DNA of 64,000 nt from WVYX01 sp039592335. Its GTDB lineage: Bacteria > Gemmatimonadota > Gemmatimonadetes > Gemmatimonadales > GWC2-71-9. Under the pieces are notes generated by a model. The model worked only from the letters and a program-made list of their open reading frames with translations, searched no databases and was not told the origin of the DNA. Of this stretch, positions 7,920 through 17,104 are shown piece after piece. The stretch's first letter is position 1, and the number at the start of each line of letters is the position of its first letter. The DNA lies in the NCBI GenBank assembly GCA_039592335.1, contig JBDHBX010000002.1:62001-126000 (forward strand), in the 5' to 3' direction. The position numbers and the translations under genes are program-made.

Positions 7920-9089
7920 TCACCGGGCCAACGCCTGGTCGAGGTCCGCGACGAGGTCGTCCGTGTCCTCGATCCCGACCGAGAGCCGGACGAGGCCATC
8001 GGTGAGGCCCATCTCCTCCCGCATCGCCTGCGGCACGCTGGCGTGGGTCATGGTCGCCGGGTGGCCGATCAGGCTCTCGACCCCGCCCAAGGACTCCGCC
8101 AGAACGAAGAGCTTGGTCCCTTCTACTACGTTCTTGGCCCGCTTCAAGGATCCCAGCTCGAGAGAGATCATCCCGCCGAACCCCTCCATCTGGCGGCAGG
8201 CCAGCTCGTACTGCGGGTGGTCGGGGAGCCCGGGGTAGTAGACCCGCTCCACCCTGGGGTGCTCCGCCAGCCACTGGGCAATGCGCCGGCCCGAGCGGTC
8301 GTGCTGGGCCATCCGCACGGCCAGCGTCTTGGTGCCCCGCAGGGTGAGCCAGCAATCGAGGGGGCCCGGGACCGCCCCGGCAGCGTTCTGGATGAACGCC
8401 AGCTGCTCTGCCAGATCGTCCCGCGTCGTGACCACCACGCCCCCCACCATGTCGCTGTGGCCGTTGAGATACTTGGTCGTGGAGTGCACTACGAGCTCGG
8501 CCCCCAGCTCGATCGGCCGCTGGAACACCGGCGTCGCAAACGTGTTGTCCACCGCCAGCACCGCTCCGCGGCCGCGCGCGAGCTCGGCTGCCGCCGCCAG
8601 GTCCGTGAGGTGCATCATCGGGTTGGTGGGGGTCTCCACGAAGATCAGCTTCGTGGCGTCGGTCAGCGCCGCTTCGATGTTGGTGACCTCGCGCGTGTCC
8701 ACGAACGAGAACACCAACCCCAGCCGCTCGAGGATGTGGGTCATGAGGCGGTGGGTCCCGCCGTACACGTTCTCCCCGCAGATCACGTGGTCGCCGGCCG
8801 AGAGCAGCTTGAGTATCGCATCGGTGGCTGCCAGCCCGGAGGCGTAGGCGAAGCCGTGCGTCGCCCCCTCCAGTGCCGCCACATTCCGCTCCAGCGCGTC
8901 GCGCGTCGGGTTGCGGGTGCGGGCATACTCGAAGCCCTTGTGCTTCCCGAGCGCAGGCTGCACGTAGGTCGACGTCTGATAGATGGGGGTCATGATTGCG
9001 CCGGCGGGATCGTCCTCGGGCCGCTGTCCCGCATGCACGGCGCGGGTGGCAAGTCGAGACTCGAGGTCGTCCTGGTATACGCGTGTCAT
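7920..9089 (-). CDS. Cystathionine gamma-synthase/gamma-lyase-type PLP enzyme
   Basis: A 389-residue member of the Cys/Met-metabolism PLP family. Visible signatures are the AVHAGQ N-terminus, YARTRNPTRDALE, the substrate-binding YGGTHRLM loop, the PLP aspartate in AVDNTFATP, and the Schiff-base lysine in HSTTKYLNGHSD near residue 200. It acts in transsulfuration: either joining homoserine ester to cysteine (gamma-synthase) or splitting cystathionine (gamma-lyase). The sequence does not settle which. A long alternative frame on the same strand (7843-9111) is a shadow. An inverted repeat sits just upstream of the start and could regulate it. The gene is transcribed divergently from glmM. Confidence 0.92.
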   Translation of the reverse strand: MTRVYQDDLESRLATRAVHAGQRPEDDPAGAIMTPIYQTSTYVQPALGKHKGFEYARTRNPTRDALERNVAALEGATHGFAYASGLAATDAILKLLSAGDHVICGENVYGGTHRLMTHILERLGLVFSFVDTREVTNIEAALTDATKLIFVETPTNPMMHLTDLAAAAELARGRGAVLAVDNTFATPVFQRPIELGAELVVHSTTKYLNGHSDMVGGVVVTTRDDLAEQLAFIQNAAGAVPGPLDCWLTLRGTKTLAVRMAQHDRSGRRIAQWLAEHPRVERVYYPGLPDHPQYELACRQMEGFGGMISLELGSLKRAKNVVEGTKLFVLAESLGGVESLIGHPATMTHASVPQAMREEMGLTDGLVRLSVGIEDTDDLVADLDQALAR

Positions 9090-9098
9090 GGAATGCTC

Positions 9099-9117
9099 GT
9101 TCCGAGCGCATCGGAAC
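9099..9117. promoter_or_regulatory. Inverted repeat between metB-like gene and glmM
   Basis: GTTCCGA (9099-9105) and TCGGAAC (9111-9117) form a perfect 7-bp dyad around a 5-base spacer. It lies 10-28 bases upstream of the PLP-enzyme start in the divergent region. It could be an operator or a 5'-leader hairpin. No known regulator motif is recognised. Confidence 0.4.
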
Positions 9118-9169
9118 CTAAACCGACCGTCCGCGGTTCGGCTAGGCCACGCGCAGCCGCCGCCGCTGT

Positions 9170-9175
9170 TAGAAT
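9170..9175 (+). promoter_or_regulatory. Possible -10 element just upstream of glmM
   Basis: TAGAAT at 9170-9175 resembles a sigma-70 -10 hexamer and ends only 6 bases before the glmM ATG, with no Shine-Dalgarno sequence visible between. If real, it would give a nearly leaderless mRNA. No convincing -35 was found. Confidence 0.3.
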
Positions 9176-9181
9176 ACGCTG

Positions 9182-10537
9182 ATGGTCGACACCATGATGC
9201 GGAGCGTTTCCGGCGTGCGGGGGATCGTGGGCAGCGATCTCACCGCGGATCTCGTGTCGCGCTATGCGGCGGCGTTCGGGGAACTCGTCGCGACCCCGGA
9301 CCGGGGTGCGGTGGTGTTGGCGCGCGACTCGCGAGCGTCCGGTCCGATGTTCGCGGAAGCGGCGCGGGACGCATTGTGCCAGGTCGGGGTGGACGTCATC
9401 GACTGCGGGCTGATCCCCACGCCCACGGCCCAACTCGCGGTGGAGCACCACCGCGCGGCGGGAGGGATCATCATCACCGCGAGTCACAATCCCATCGAGT
9501 GGAATGCGCTGAAATTCGTGGGGAGCGACGGGCTCTTTCTCGATCGGGAGACGATGGCCGGGCTCTTCACGTTGGTGGACACCGGGACGCCCGCGCAGGC
9601 GGTCCACCCCGGGGGCGCGGTCGCCACCGATACCGAGGCGGTGGCCCGGCACATCGAGGCGGTGCTGGCACTGCCCTACGTGGATGCGGGGCGAATCGGC
9701 GAGCGGGGTCTCACGGTCGTGCTGGACTGCGTGCGGGGTGCAGGCGGCGTGATCATGCCTCAGCTGCTCGAGCGGTTGGGCTGTGAGGTGATCGGCATCG
9801 ACCTGGAGCCCGACGGGGAGTTCCCCAGGGCGCCGGAGCCCGTGCCGGAGCACCTTGGAGCGCTGGGCGCGGCAGTACGGGAAGCGGGAGCGGATCTCGG
9901 CATGGCCGTGGATCCGGATGGCGACCGCATGGCGCTGGTCGATGAGACCGGGCATGCGATCGGTGAGGACTACACCCTGGCCCTGGCCGTCCAAGCCGTG
10001 CTGGAGCAGAAGGTCGGGCCCGTGGCCGTGAACCTCTCGACGTCGCTCGTGGTGGACGATGTGGCCCGCGCATTCGGTGTCGAGGTCAGGCGGGCGCCGG
10101 TGGGCGAGGCCCACGTCGCCCGGGCGATGCAACAGGTGGGGGCGGTGATTGGGGGCGAGGGGAACGGCGGGGTGATGCTGCCGGAGCTCCACCTGGGTCG
10201 CGACGCGCCGGTGGCGGCGGCCCTGATCCTCGACCTGCTCGCCCGCAGCGGCGGGCTCGTGCGGGGGTTGGTGGAAGCGCGGCCCTGTTATACCATCGTC
10301 AAGGCGAAGGCGCCGCGCGGCGGCGACTTGGCGGCAGCGTACGCCACGCTCGAAAGCGACTTGAGCGGCGCGGTGCCCGATCGCCAGGACGGGCTGCGGC
10401 TCGGCTGGCCCGACCGCTGGCTGCACGTCCGGCCGTCCGGCACGGAGCCCATCGTGCGGTTGATCGCCGAGGCGCCGACGGCCGAGGCCGCCGAGGAGCT
10501 GGTCGCGGCGGCGCGCGCACTTCTTTCCCAGGAGTAG
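9182..10537 (+). CDS. glmM: Phosphoglucosamine mutase-type phosphohexomutase
   Basis: A 451-residue alpha-D-phosphohexomutase. It has the phosphoserine loop ITASHNPIEWNALKF near 100, the metal-binding DPDGDRMAL near 240, the sugar-binding GEGNGG near 325 (GEMSG in typical GlmM) and the C-terminal phosphate-binding RPSGTEPIVR near 420. GlmM interconverts glucosamine-6-phosphate and glucosamine-1-phosphate for UDP-GlcNAc synthesis. The position directly ahead of glmS, which makes glucosamine-6-phosphate, supports GlmM. The GEGNGG variant leaves phosphomanno-/phosphoglucomutase activity possible. In-frame ATGs at 9194 and 9197 are alternative starts. Confidence 0.88.
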   Translation: MVDTMMRSVSGVRGIVGSDLTADLVSRYAAAFGELVATPDRGAVVLARDSRASGPMFAEAARDALCQVGVDVIDCGLIPTPTAQLAVEHHRAAGGIIITASHNPIEWNALKFVGSDGLFLDRETMAGLFTLVDTGTPAQAVHPGGAVATDTEAVARHIEAVLALPYVDAGRIGERGLTVVLDCVRGAGGVIMPQLLERLGCEVIGIDLEPDGEFPRAPEPVPEHLGALGAAVREAGADLGMAVDPDGDRMALVDETGHAIGEDYTLALAVQAVLEQKVGPVAVNLSTSLVVDDVARAFGVEVRRAPVGEAHVARAMQQVGAVIGGEGNGGVMLPELHLGRDAPVAAALILDLLARSGGLVRGLVEARPCYTIVKAKAPRGGDLAAAYATLESDLSGAVPDRQDGLRLGWPDRWLHVRPSGTEPIVRLIAEAPTAEAAEELVAAARALLSQE

Positions 10538-10545
10538 TTCGTTTT

Positions 10546-12372
10546 ATGTGCGGAATCGTTGGGTACATCGGCAAGCGAGACGCGGCGCCCCTCCTACTGG
10601 ACGGCGTGCAACGCCTCGAGTACCGAGGGTACGACTCGGCGGGCCTCGCCGTCATCGAGAACGGGCTGCTCGTGGTGGAGAAGGTGGCGGGGCGCATCAC
10701 CGACCTGCAGACGCACCTCGGTGAGCGCCTGCCCAAGGGCGCGGTCGGCCTGGCGCACACGCGCTGGGCGACGCACGGCGTCCCCAACGACGACAACGCC
10801 CACCCGCACATCGACTGTGGCGGTACGCTGGCGATCGTCCACAACGGCATCATCGAGAACGCCAACTCCCTCAGGGAGTGGCTCGGAGAGAAGGGACACC
10901 AGTTCCGGTCGGATACGGACACCGAGGTGCTGGCCCACCTGATCGAGCAGTTCCTCAACGGCTCCCTGGTCGAGGCCGTCTCCGCCGCGCTGGATCACGT
11001 CGAGGGTGCGTACGGGATCGCGGTGATCTCCACCGCGGAGCCGGACACCCTGGTGGCGGCACGGTTCGGCTCGCCGCTCCTGGTCGGGCTGGGCGAGGGT
11101 GAGCACTTCGTGGCCTCGGACGCCGCGGCCCTGCTGGAGCACACCCGCGAGGTGGTCTATCTGGATGACGGCGAGATGGCGGTGGTGCAGAGCGACGGGT
11201 ACGAGATCACCGATCTCAAGGTCCAGCACGTGGACAAGCTGGTCACGACGCTGGAATGGGACCTCGAGAAGATCGAGAAGGGCGGCCACCCCCACTTCAT
11301 GCTGAAGGAGATCATGGAGCAGTCGGAGAGCATCCGGAACGCCCTGCGCGGACATCTCCTAGAGGAGGAGGGCACGGCGAAGCTCTCCGGGATCAACCTC
11401 GAGGACGAGGAGCTGCTCGAATTCGACCGGATCGTGATCACGGCCTGCGGTACGTCGTGGCACGCCGCGCTGATCGGGGAGTACATGCTCGAGGAGCTCG
11501 CCCGCGTGCCGGTGGAGGTGGAATACGCCTCCGAGTTCCGCTACCGCAATCCCACCGTGGACGAGAACACGCTGGTCATCGCGATCTCGCAGAGCGGGGA
11601 GACGGCCGACACGCTGGCCGCGATTCGGGAGGCGAAGCAGCGAGGAGCGCGCACGATCGGCATCGTGAACGTGGTAGGCAGCTCGATCGCGCGGGAGGTG
11701 GACGGTGGGACGTACCTGCACGCCGGTCCCGAGATCGGTGTGGCGAGCACGAAGGCCTTCACCTGCCAGGTAGTGGTGCTGGCCCTGCTTACGCTCCGCA
11801 TCGGGCGGCTGCGCTCGCTCTCGGTGCTCCAGGGCCGGGAGATCGTGCAGGCGCTGCAGCGGCTGCCGGATCAGGTGGAGGAGGTGCTGGCGCAGGCGGA
11901 GCGGGTCAAGCAGGTGGCCGAGACCTTCATGCGGGCGCAGAACGCGCTGTATCTCGGGCGGGGCTACAACTTTCCGGTGGCGCTGGAGGGCGCGCTCAAG
12001 CTCAAGGAGATCTCCTACATCCACGCCGAAGGCTATCCTGCCGCCGAGATGAAGCACGGGCCGATCGCTCTCATCGACGACATGATGCCGGTCGTCTTCA
12101 TTGCACCCAAGGACGCCGTCCACCGCAAGATCATCTCCAACATCGAAGAGGTGAAGGCGCGGCGCGGACGGGTGCTCGCGGTGGTGACGGAGGGCGACGA
12201 CGAGATCACCGAGCTGGCAGACTACGTCATCACCATCCCCGAGACCATCGATCCGCTCACGCCGGTGCTGAGCGTGCTGCCGCTCCAGCTGTTCGCCTAC
12301 TTCACGGCTGTGCGCCGCGGCTGCGACGTGGACCAGCCGCGCAATCTCGCCAAGTCGGTGACCGTGGAGTGA
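10546..12372 (+). CDS. glmS: Glutamine-fructose-6-phosphate aminotransferase (isomerizing)
   Basis: A 608-residue enzyme making glucosamine-6-phosphate from fructose-6-phosphate and glutamine. The N-terminal glutaminase begins MCGIVGYIGKRDA, so Cys2 is available as nucleophile after Met removal; it also has LEYRGYDSAG and THGVPNDDNAHPH. Two SIS domains follow, with CGTSWHA near 300, SQSGETADT near 350 and the C-terminal end DQPRNLAKSVTVE. Length equals the usual 608-610. It lies 8 bases after glmM, with GGAG in the preceding codons as ribosome site. The 3' end overlaps dtd (GTGA). Confidence 0.97.
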   Translation: MCGIVGYIGKRDAAPLLLDGVQRLEYRGYDSAGLAVIENGLLVVEKVAGRITDLQTHLGERLPKGAVGLAHTRWATHGVPNDDNAHPHIDCGGTLAIVHNGIIENANSLREWLGEKGHQFRSDTDTEVLAHLIEQFLNGSLVEAVSAALDHVEGAYGIAVISTAEPDTLVAARFGSPLLVGLGEGEHFVASDAAALLEHTREVVYLDDGEMAVVQSDGYEITDLKVQHVDKLVTTLEWDLEKIEKGGHPHFMLKEIMEQSESIRNALRGHLLEEEGTAKLSGINLEDEELLEFDRIVITACGTSWHAALIGEYMLEELARVPVEVEYASEFRYRNPTVDENTLVIAISQSGETADTLAAIREAKQRGARTIGIVNVVGSSIAREVDGGTYLHAGPEIGVASTKAFTCQVVVLALLTLRIGRLRSLSVLQGREIVQALQRLPDQVEEVLAQAERVKQVAETFMRAQNALYLGRGYNFPVALEGALKLKEISYIHAEGYPAAEMKHGPIALIDDMMPVVFIAPKDAVHRKIISNIEEVKARRGRVLAVVTEGDDEITELADYVITIPETIDPLTPVLSVLPLQLFAYFTAVRRGCDVDQPRNLAKSVTVE

Positions 12373-12806
12373 GGGTCGTCCTCCAACGGGTCAGTCGCGC
12401 CTCGGTCAGCGTTGGAAGCCGCGTCGTCGGAGAGATCGGACGCGGCTTCTTGGCGCTTGCAGGGTTCGGCCGGTCCGACGGTGATGAGCAGCTCGAGTGG
12501 ATGGCCGACAAGATCGTCGGACTGCGTCTCTTTGCCGACGGCGAGGGGAAGATGAACTTGGGTCTCGCTGACGTGGACGGCGCCGTGCTGGTGGTGTCGC
12601 AGTTCACACTGTACGGTGACGCGCGCAAGGGACGCCGTCCCTCGTTCGTGGCCGCGGCAGCGCCGGAGCAAGCGGAGCCCCTCTACGAGCGGTTCGCAGC
12701 GGCCCTGGCCCGGCACGGCGTCCACGTGGAGACGGGCGAGTTCGGTGCCCTGATGGAAGTGTCCCTCGTGAACGACGGTCCCGTCACGCTCCTGCTCGAG
12801 CGATGA
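12369..12806 (+). CDS. dtd: D-aminoacyl-tRNA deacylase
   Basis: A 145-residue protein that hydrolyses D-aminoacyl-tRNAs and so keeps D-amino acids out of protein. It starts MRVVLQRVSRASV, has the SQFTLYGD motif near 78-85 and the Gly-cisPro-containing NDGPVTLLLE near the C-terminus. These are the two active-site signatures. The GTG start at 12369 overlaps the glmS stop by 4 bases, and the stop overlaps the maf ATG by 4 bases. Full length for the family. Confidence 0.95.
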   Translation: MRVVLQRVSRASVSVGSRVVGEIGRGFLALAGFGRSDGDEQLEWMADKIVGLRLFADGEGKMNLGLADVDGAVLVVSQFTLYGDARKGRRPSFVAAAAPEQAEPLYERFAAALARHGVHVETGEFGALMEVSLVNDGPVTLLLER

Positions 12807-13378
12807 TCACACTCGCCTCCAGCTCACCCCGCCGCACGCAGCTGCTCGACATGCTGGGCATCGCGCACGAGGTGATTCCCGCCGACGTGGACGAGCGCCC
12901 GCGCGCCGGCGAGGAGCCCAAAACGATGGCGGTGCGGCTTGCCACCGAGAAGGCGCGCGCCGTGTGGGAGCGCCATCCCGAGCGGTCCGTGCTGGCGGCC
13001 GATACCGTGGTGGTGATCGACGGTGAGATCCTGGGCAAGCCGGAAAGCCCCGCCGAGGCCGAGCGCATGCTGGCGACCCTGGCGGGACGCGAGCATCGGG
13101 TGATCACGGCGGTCGCCCTCGCACAGCCCACCGGCGAGATCCTGCAGCAGTGCGACGTGACGCGCGTGTGGTTCCGCTCGCTGACGCCGGAGGCTATCGG
13201 GGCGTACGTCGCCACCGGCGAGCCGCTCGACAAGGCGGGGAGCTACGGGGTGCAGGGTGTGGGTGCGGTGTTGGTGGAGCGCGTGGAAGGGGACTTCTTC
13301 GGGGTGATGGGACTGCCCTTGCGCCTCGTCGTGTCCCTGCTCGAAACGGCCGGGATGCCCTATCGCTTCACACGATAG
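12803..13378 (+). CDS. maf: Maf-like nucleoside triphosphate pyrophosphatase
   Basis: A 191-residue Maf/YhdE-type house-cleaning enzyme that hydrolyses dTTP/UTP or modified nucleotides to the monophosphate. Motifs: LASSSPRRTQLL at 4-15, the DVDER stretch near 30, catalytic VLAADTVVVIDGEILGKP near 65-80, and DKAGSYGVQG near 150. The start overlaps dtd as ATGA. The 3' end overlaps the end of the convergent cyclase gene by 19 bases, so the two transcripts have complementary tails. Confidence 0.95.
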   Translation: MITLASSSPRRTQLLDMLGIAHEVIPADVDERPRAGEEPKTMAVRLATEKARAVWERHPERSVLAADTVVVIDGEILGKPESPAEAERMLATLAGREHRVITAVALAQPTGEILQQCDVTRVWFRSLTPEAIGAYVATGEPLDKAGSYGVQGVGAVLVERVEGDFFGVMGLPLRLVVSLLETAGMPYRFTR

Positions 13379-14979
13379 ACCGGGACCGCCTGCGCCTTTC
13401 CCTTGAGGTCGAGCGGCTCGAGGGACTCCACTTCGGGCGGGTTCTTCAGGGTCTTGTAGAACGGCTCGGAGATCAGGATCTCCCCGGCGGACGCCTTGGA
13501 GCAGAGTCGCGAGGCGGTGTTCACCGCGTCGCCGATCACTGTGTACTCCAGTCGCCGGTCGCTGCCGATGTTGCCGGCGAACACCTCACCGAAGTTGATC
13601 CCGATCCCGATCTCGACCTGCGTGCGGCCGTCCTTGGCCCACTTCTCGTTCAGTTCGGTGAGCGTTTCCTGCTGCTGCATGGCAGCCCGGATCGCACGGT
13701 CGGCATCGTCGTCGTGCGCGATGGGCGCGCCCCACAGAGCCATGATCGCGTCGCCCATGAACTTGTCGAGGGTGCCGCCGTGCTCGAACACGATCTCCAC
13801 CATCTCGGTGAAGTACTCGGTGAGCAGGGTGGCGATCTCGTCGGGGGTCATGTTCTCCGACATGGAGGTGAAGCCGCGAATGTCGCTGAAGAACACGACG
13901 ACGGGCCGCTTGGCGCCGCCCAGTTGCACCTGCTCCACCTGGTTGGCGATCTGTTCCGCCAGGTCGGGGGCGAAGTACCGCTGGAAGTTGGAAAGCACGA
14001 CCGCTTCACGCTGGATGCGCTCCGTGAGCTGGCTGTTCTCGATCGCCACGGCCGCGATGCCGGAGAACGCGATGAGGAACTCCAGATCCTCGTCCCCGAA
14101 GGAGTTGGTGGCGGTCATGTTGTCCACGTAGATAATGCCGAGGACAGTGCCCTCGCTCCCCATGAGCGGCGTGCACATCGCGCTGCGCACGCTCTGCATC
14201 ACGATGGACTTGCCCTTGAACCGGTCATCTGCCGCGGCGTTGTCGGTGAGGATGGCGAGTCGCTCGTCCACCGCCCGCCGCGCGATGGACTGCGGAACGC
14301 GCGCTCCGCCGCCGTCGCCCAGCCGGTTCTGGGACACGCGCGGCACCAGGTCGTCGTCTTTCCCCTCCAGCATGAGGATGGAGACGCGGTCTACGTTCAT
14401 CACCTTGAAGGTGATGTCCACGACCTTCTCGAGCAGCCGGTCCACGTCCTGCTGCTTGGAGAGCTCCTTGGAGATGTCGAGCAGCAGGGAGAGCTTCTCT
14501 GCCTGGCGTTCGTCGACCGACTCGCTCTCGAGTTTGAGCTGCGACGCCGAACTGCGCCGCTGCGTGGTCGCCTTCTCCTTGAGTTCTCCCGAATCCTCGA
14601 GCGCCACCTGGCGCACTATGGTCGCTTCGGGAGGCGGAGGGCGCTGCGCGAAGCCGTCGCCGGTGGGGATCGCGGGGCGGGTGGGAAGCGGCGTCACCTC
14701 CTGCACCTTGAAGGCGACCTTGCCGAACGTCACGACGTCGCCGTCGCCCACCACCGTGTCCGACACCTTGGTGCCGTTGACGAACGTCCCGTTGCTGGAT
14801 CCGAGGTCGTGGACGCGCACGCCGCCGTCGGAGAGTGACACCTCCGCGTGCCGGCGCGACACGGTGGGGTCGTAGATCGGCATGTCACTGGTGACCGCAC
14901 GACCGACCACGAGCGTGCGCGGCTGCGTCAGATCGATGGTCAGGTCACCAGTAGTGCTCAAGAGCTTGAACGCGCTCAA
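13360..14979 (-). CDS. FHA-GAF class III adenylate/guanylate cyclase
   Basis: A 539-residue signalling protein with three parts. An FHA domain (about 20-95) has GRAVTSD, SRRHAEV and LGSSNGTFVNG, which binds phosphothreonine. A GAF domain (about 190-320) follows. The C-terminal class III nucleotide cyclase (about 345-520) has VVFFSDIRGFTSMSE, DKFMGDAIMALWGAP and IGDAVNTASRL. Both metal aspartates are visible (FSDIRG and FMGDA). The start is TTG at 14979, with AAAGGAG about 8 bases upstream. FHA input suggests control by Ser/Thr kinases, one of which is encoded at 31348. Base preference (ATP or GTP) cannot be settled. There is no membrane segment. Confidence 0.92.
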   Translation of the reverse strand: MSAFKLLSTTGDLTIDLTQPRTLVVGRAVTSDMPIYDPTVSRRHAEVSLSDGGVRVHDLGSSNGTFVNGTKVSDTVVGDGDVVTFGKVAFKVQEVTPLPTRPAIPTGDGFAQRPPPPEATIVRQVALEDSGELKEKATTQRRSSASQLKLESESVDERQAEKLSLLLDISKELSKQQDVDRLLEKVVDITFKVMNVDRVSILMLEGKDDDLVPRVSQNRLGDGGGARVPQSIARRAVDERLAILTDNAAADDRFKGKSIVMQSVRSAMCTPLMGSEGTVLGIIYVDNMTATNSFGDEDLEFLIAFSGIAAVAIENSQLTERIQREAVVLSNFQRYFAPDLAEQIANQVEQVQLGGAKRPVVVFFSDIRGFTSMSENMTPDEIATLLTEYFTEMVEIVFEHGGTLDKFMGDAIMALWGAPIAHDDDADRAIRAAMQQQETLTELNEKWAKDGRTQVEIGIGINFGEVFAGNIGSDRRLEYTVIGDAVNTASRLCSKASAGEILISEPFYKTLKNPPEVESLEPLDLKGKAQAVPVYRVKR

Positions 14980-15014
14980 TCCACAACTCCTTTACTGGCG
15001 GTAAGATGCGTTCG

Positions 15015-16508
15015 CTAGCGACCGCTCGCCAGGGCGAGCGCCCGCAGCACGGCCCCCGCCTTGTCCTCCGTCTCCACGTACTCACGGTGTGGATCGCTGT
15101 CGGCCACGATCCCGGCGCCGGCCTGCACGTGGGCGCGTCCGTTCCGCAGGATGGCGGTCCGGATCGCGATCGCCGTGTCCAGCGTGGTCGCGCCCCATCC
15201 GATGTACCCAACGGCGCCGGCATATGGTCCGCGGCGCGTCGGCTCGAGCGCGTCCAGGATCTCCATGGCGCGCACCTTGGGGGCACCCGACACCGTGCCG
15301 GCGGGGAAGCACGCCCGTAGCGCGTCCACCGCGTCGAGCTCGGGTCGCAGGTGGCCGCGCACCTCGCTCACGATGTGCTGCACGTGGGAGTAGCGCTCGA
15401 TGGCCTTGTCGACCGTGACGCGCACCGAGCCAAACTGGGCCACCCGACCCACGTCGTTGCGTCCCAGGTCCACCAGCATCGCGTGCTCGGCCAGCTCCTT
15501 CTCGTCGGCCAGGAGTTCCTCGGACAGCGTGGCATCTTCGTCGGGGTTGGCGCCGCGGGGCCGCGTACCGGCGATCGGCCGCACGGTGATTTCCCCGTCC
15601 TCCACCCGGACCAGCACCTCTGGAGAGCTGCCGACGATGTGCAGGTCGTCGAGGGTGAGGGCATACAGGTACGGCGCGGGGTTGAGCATCCGCAGGGAGC
15701 GATAGACGTCGAGCGGCGGTACGGCGCACGGCACGTCCTGGCGCCGCGACAGCACGACCTGGAAGGCGTCGCCCTCCCGAATATGGTCCTTGATGCGGGC
15801 GACGTCGCGCTCGAACGCCGCTCGGCTGTACGGTGTCTCGGGCTTTGCGAGGTCGCCGCCCTCGATGGCGAGGGGAGCCAGGACGGGCGGCGACGCCAGT
15901 CGGCCCAACGTGCCGTCGATGCGCTCGCTGGCCCGGTCGTATTCCCGCAAGAGCGCCGCGCGCTCTGCGCCCTCGGCGACGTGCGTGTTGGCCACCACGA
16001 TCGCACGCGCGAATGCGTTGTCGATGATGACCAGGGTGTCGGCGATCATGAAGGCCGCGTCGGGCAGGTTCAGGTCGTCCCTCGGGCCCCCCGGCAGTCG
16101 CTCGATGGCACGCACCGCGTCATAGCTCAGGAAGCCCACGGCGCCGCCGGTGAAGCGGGGCAGCCCGGGGATGGCGACCGGCCTGAGGGTCCGGAGCCGC
16201 TTGGCGATGTCGGCCAGGGGATCCACGGCCTCGCCCCCTGACTCCCAGCCGCCGCTCGGGGTCCAGCACTCCACCGCGCCCCGCCGGTAGCGCCGCACCT
16301 CGCTCGGCTCGGTACCCAGGAAGGTGTAACGCGCCCACCGCTCGCCTCCCACCAGGGACTCCAGCAGGAACCCGAACGGCGGGCGGGAGAGGGCCGCGAA
16401 GGCGGACACGGGTGTGAGCGTGTCGGCCGAGAGCTCCCGCATCACCGGCACGACCCCACCCCCGGCGGCCAACTCGCGGTACCGCTCGAACGAGGTGGTC
16501 CGCGTCAT
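15015..16508 (-). CDS. trpE: Anthranilate synthase component I
   Basis: A 497-residue chorismate-using enzyme of tryptophan synthesis. N-terminal FLLESLVGGERWARYTFLG contains the LLES element of the tryptophan feedback site. The catalytic half has DAFQVVLSRR, PIAGTRPRG, LVDLGRNDVGR, HIVSEVRG and PAGTVSGAPKVRAMEI. The ATG at 16508 overlaps the stop of the lipoprotein gene upstream as ATGA. No trpG or other trp gene is adjacent, so the glutaminase subunit must be elsewhere. The LLES element and overall similarity favour TrpE over aminodeoxychorismate synthase (PabB). Confidence 0.93.
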   Translation of the reverse strand: MTRTTSFERYRELAAGGGVVPVMRELSADTLTPVSAFAALSRPPFGFLLESLVGGERWARYTFLGTEPSEVRRYRRGAVECWTPSGGWESGGEAVDPLADIAKRLRTLRPVAIPGLPRFTGGAVGFLSYDAVRAIERLPGGPRDDLNLPDAAFMIADTLVIIDNAFARAIVVANTHVAEGAERAALLREYDRASERIDGTLGRLASPPVLAPLAIEGGDLAKPETPYSRAAFERDVARIKDHIREGDAFQVVLSRRQDVPCAVPPLDVYRSLRMLNPAPYLYALTLDDLHIVGSSPEVLVRVEDGEITVRPIAGTRPRGANPDEDATLSEELLADEKELAEHAMLVDLGRNDVGRVAQFGSVRVTVDKAIERYSHVQHIVSEVRGHLRPELDAVDALRACFPAGTVSGAPKVRAMEILDALEPTRRGPYAGAVGYIGWGATTLDTAIAIRTAILRNGRAHVQAGAGIVADSDPHREYVETEDKAGAVLRALALASGR

Positions 16509-17080
16509 CGCGGGGCTGCGACCACGTAGGTGCCCGGCTCGGCGATCGGCCCGGTGACGGCGTCGGCGCCGTCGAACGCGGAGCCGCTGACCCGGCGCCA
16601 CCGCCCGGGGGTGATCTCGAACCACAACGCGAGCGCGTCGGCGTACTCTGAGCGCGAGGCGTAGGTTGCGGAACCGTCGGCCACGGAAAGATCGCCGTAC
16701 CGGGCGAAAGAGAACGTGGCTGCGGGTCGCGCCGACGTGAACTCCATGCCGCTGGGCGAGAGGACGAGGCCGTAGGCTCCCGAGCGTGGCTGTGCCGTGA
16801 CCAACACCGAATCGTCGGCCGCCACGGGCTGGTCATTCATGCTGCGGAGCGAGCCACTCGGGAAGCGTAGCTCCAGGTAGAAGGTGTTGGAGGCATCGGC
16901 GTGCAGCAGGCGGCGCACCGTCGTCGCGTTGTTCGGTACGAAGAAGCTGGACTGCGACACGGCCGGCGTGCCCGCTTGCGTCGGAAGGACCAGCAACTCT
17001 TGGGTCGAGAGCGTGGCGTCCTCGACCGGACCCAGGTCGCCGCACGCGACCGCCCCGAGCAGTACGCTTGCCGCTGTCAC
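16505..17080 (-). CDS. Putative lipoprotein of unknown function
   Basis: About 191 residues, not recognised. The N-terminus reads TAASVLLGAVACG, a short hydrophobic segment ending in a Cys, so a lipoprotein is likely although the lipobox (AVAC) is not ideal. The mature part is rich in beta-type stretches and Ser/Thr. The start is uncertain. GTG at 17080 is the only ordinary start codon near the signal segment, but two arginines that would suit a signal n-region lie upstream of it, next to CTG and ATA codons. The barrel gene begins only 24 bases away on the other strand. It overlaps trpE, so co-transcription is likely, although no functional link is obvious. Confidence 0.6.
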   Translation of the reverse strand: MTAASVLLGAVACGDLGPVEDATLSTQELLVLPTQAGTPAVSQSSFFVPNNATTVRRLLHADASNTFYLELRFPSGSLRSMNDQPVAADDSVLVTAQPRSGAYGLVLSPSGMEFTSARPAATFSFARYGDLSVADGSATYASRSEYADALALWFEITPGRWRRVSGSAFDGADAVTGPIAEPGTYVVAAPR

Positions 17081-17104
17081 CAGGCGCCGTGATATTGCGC
17101 GGTG

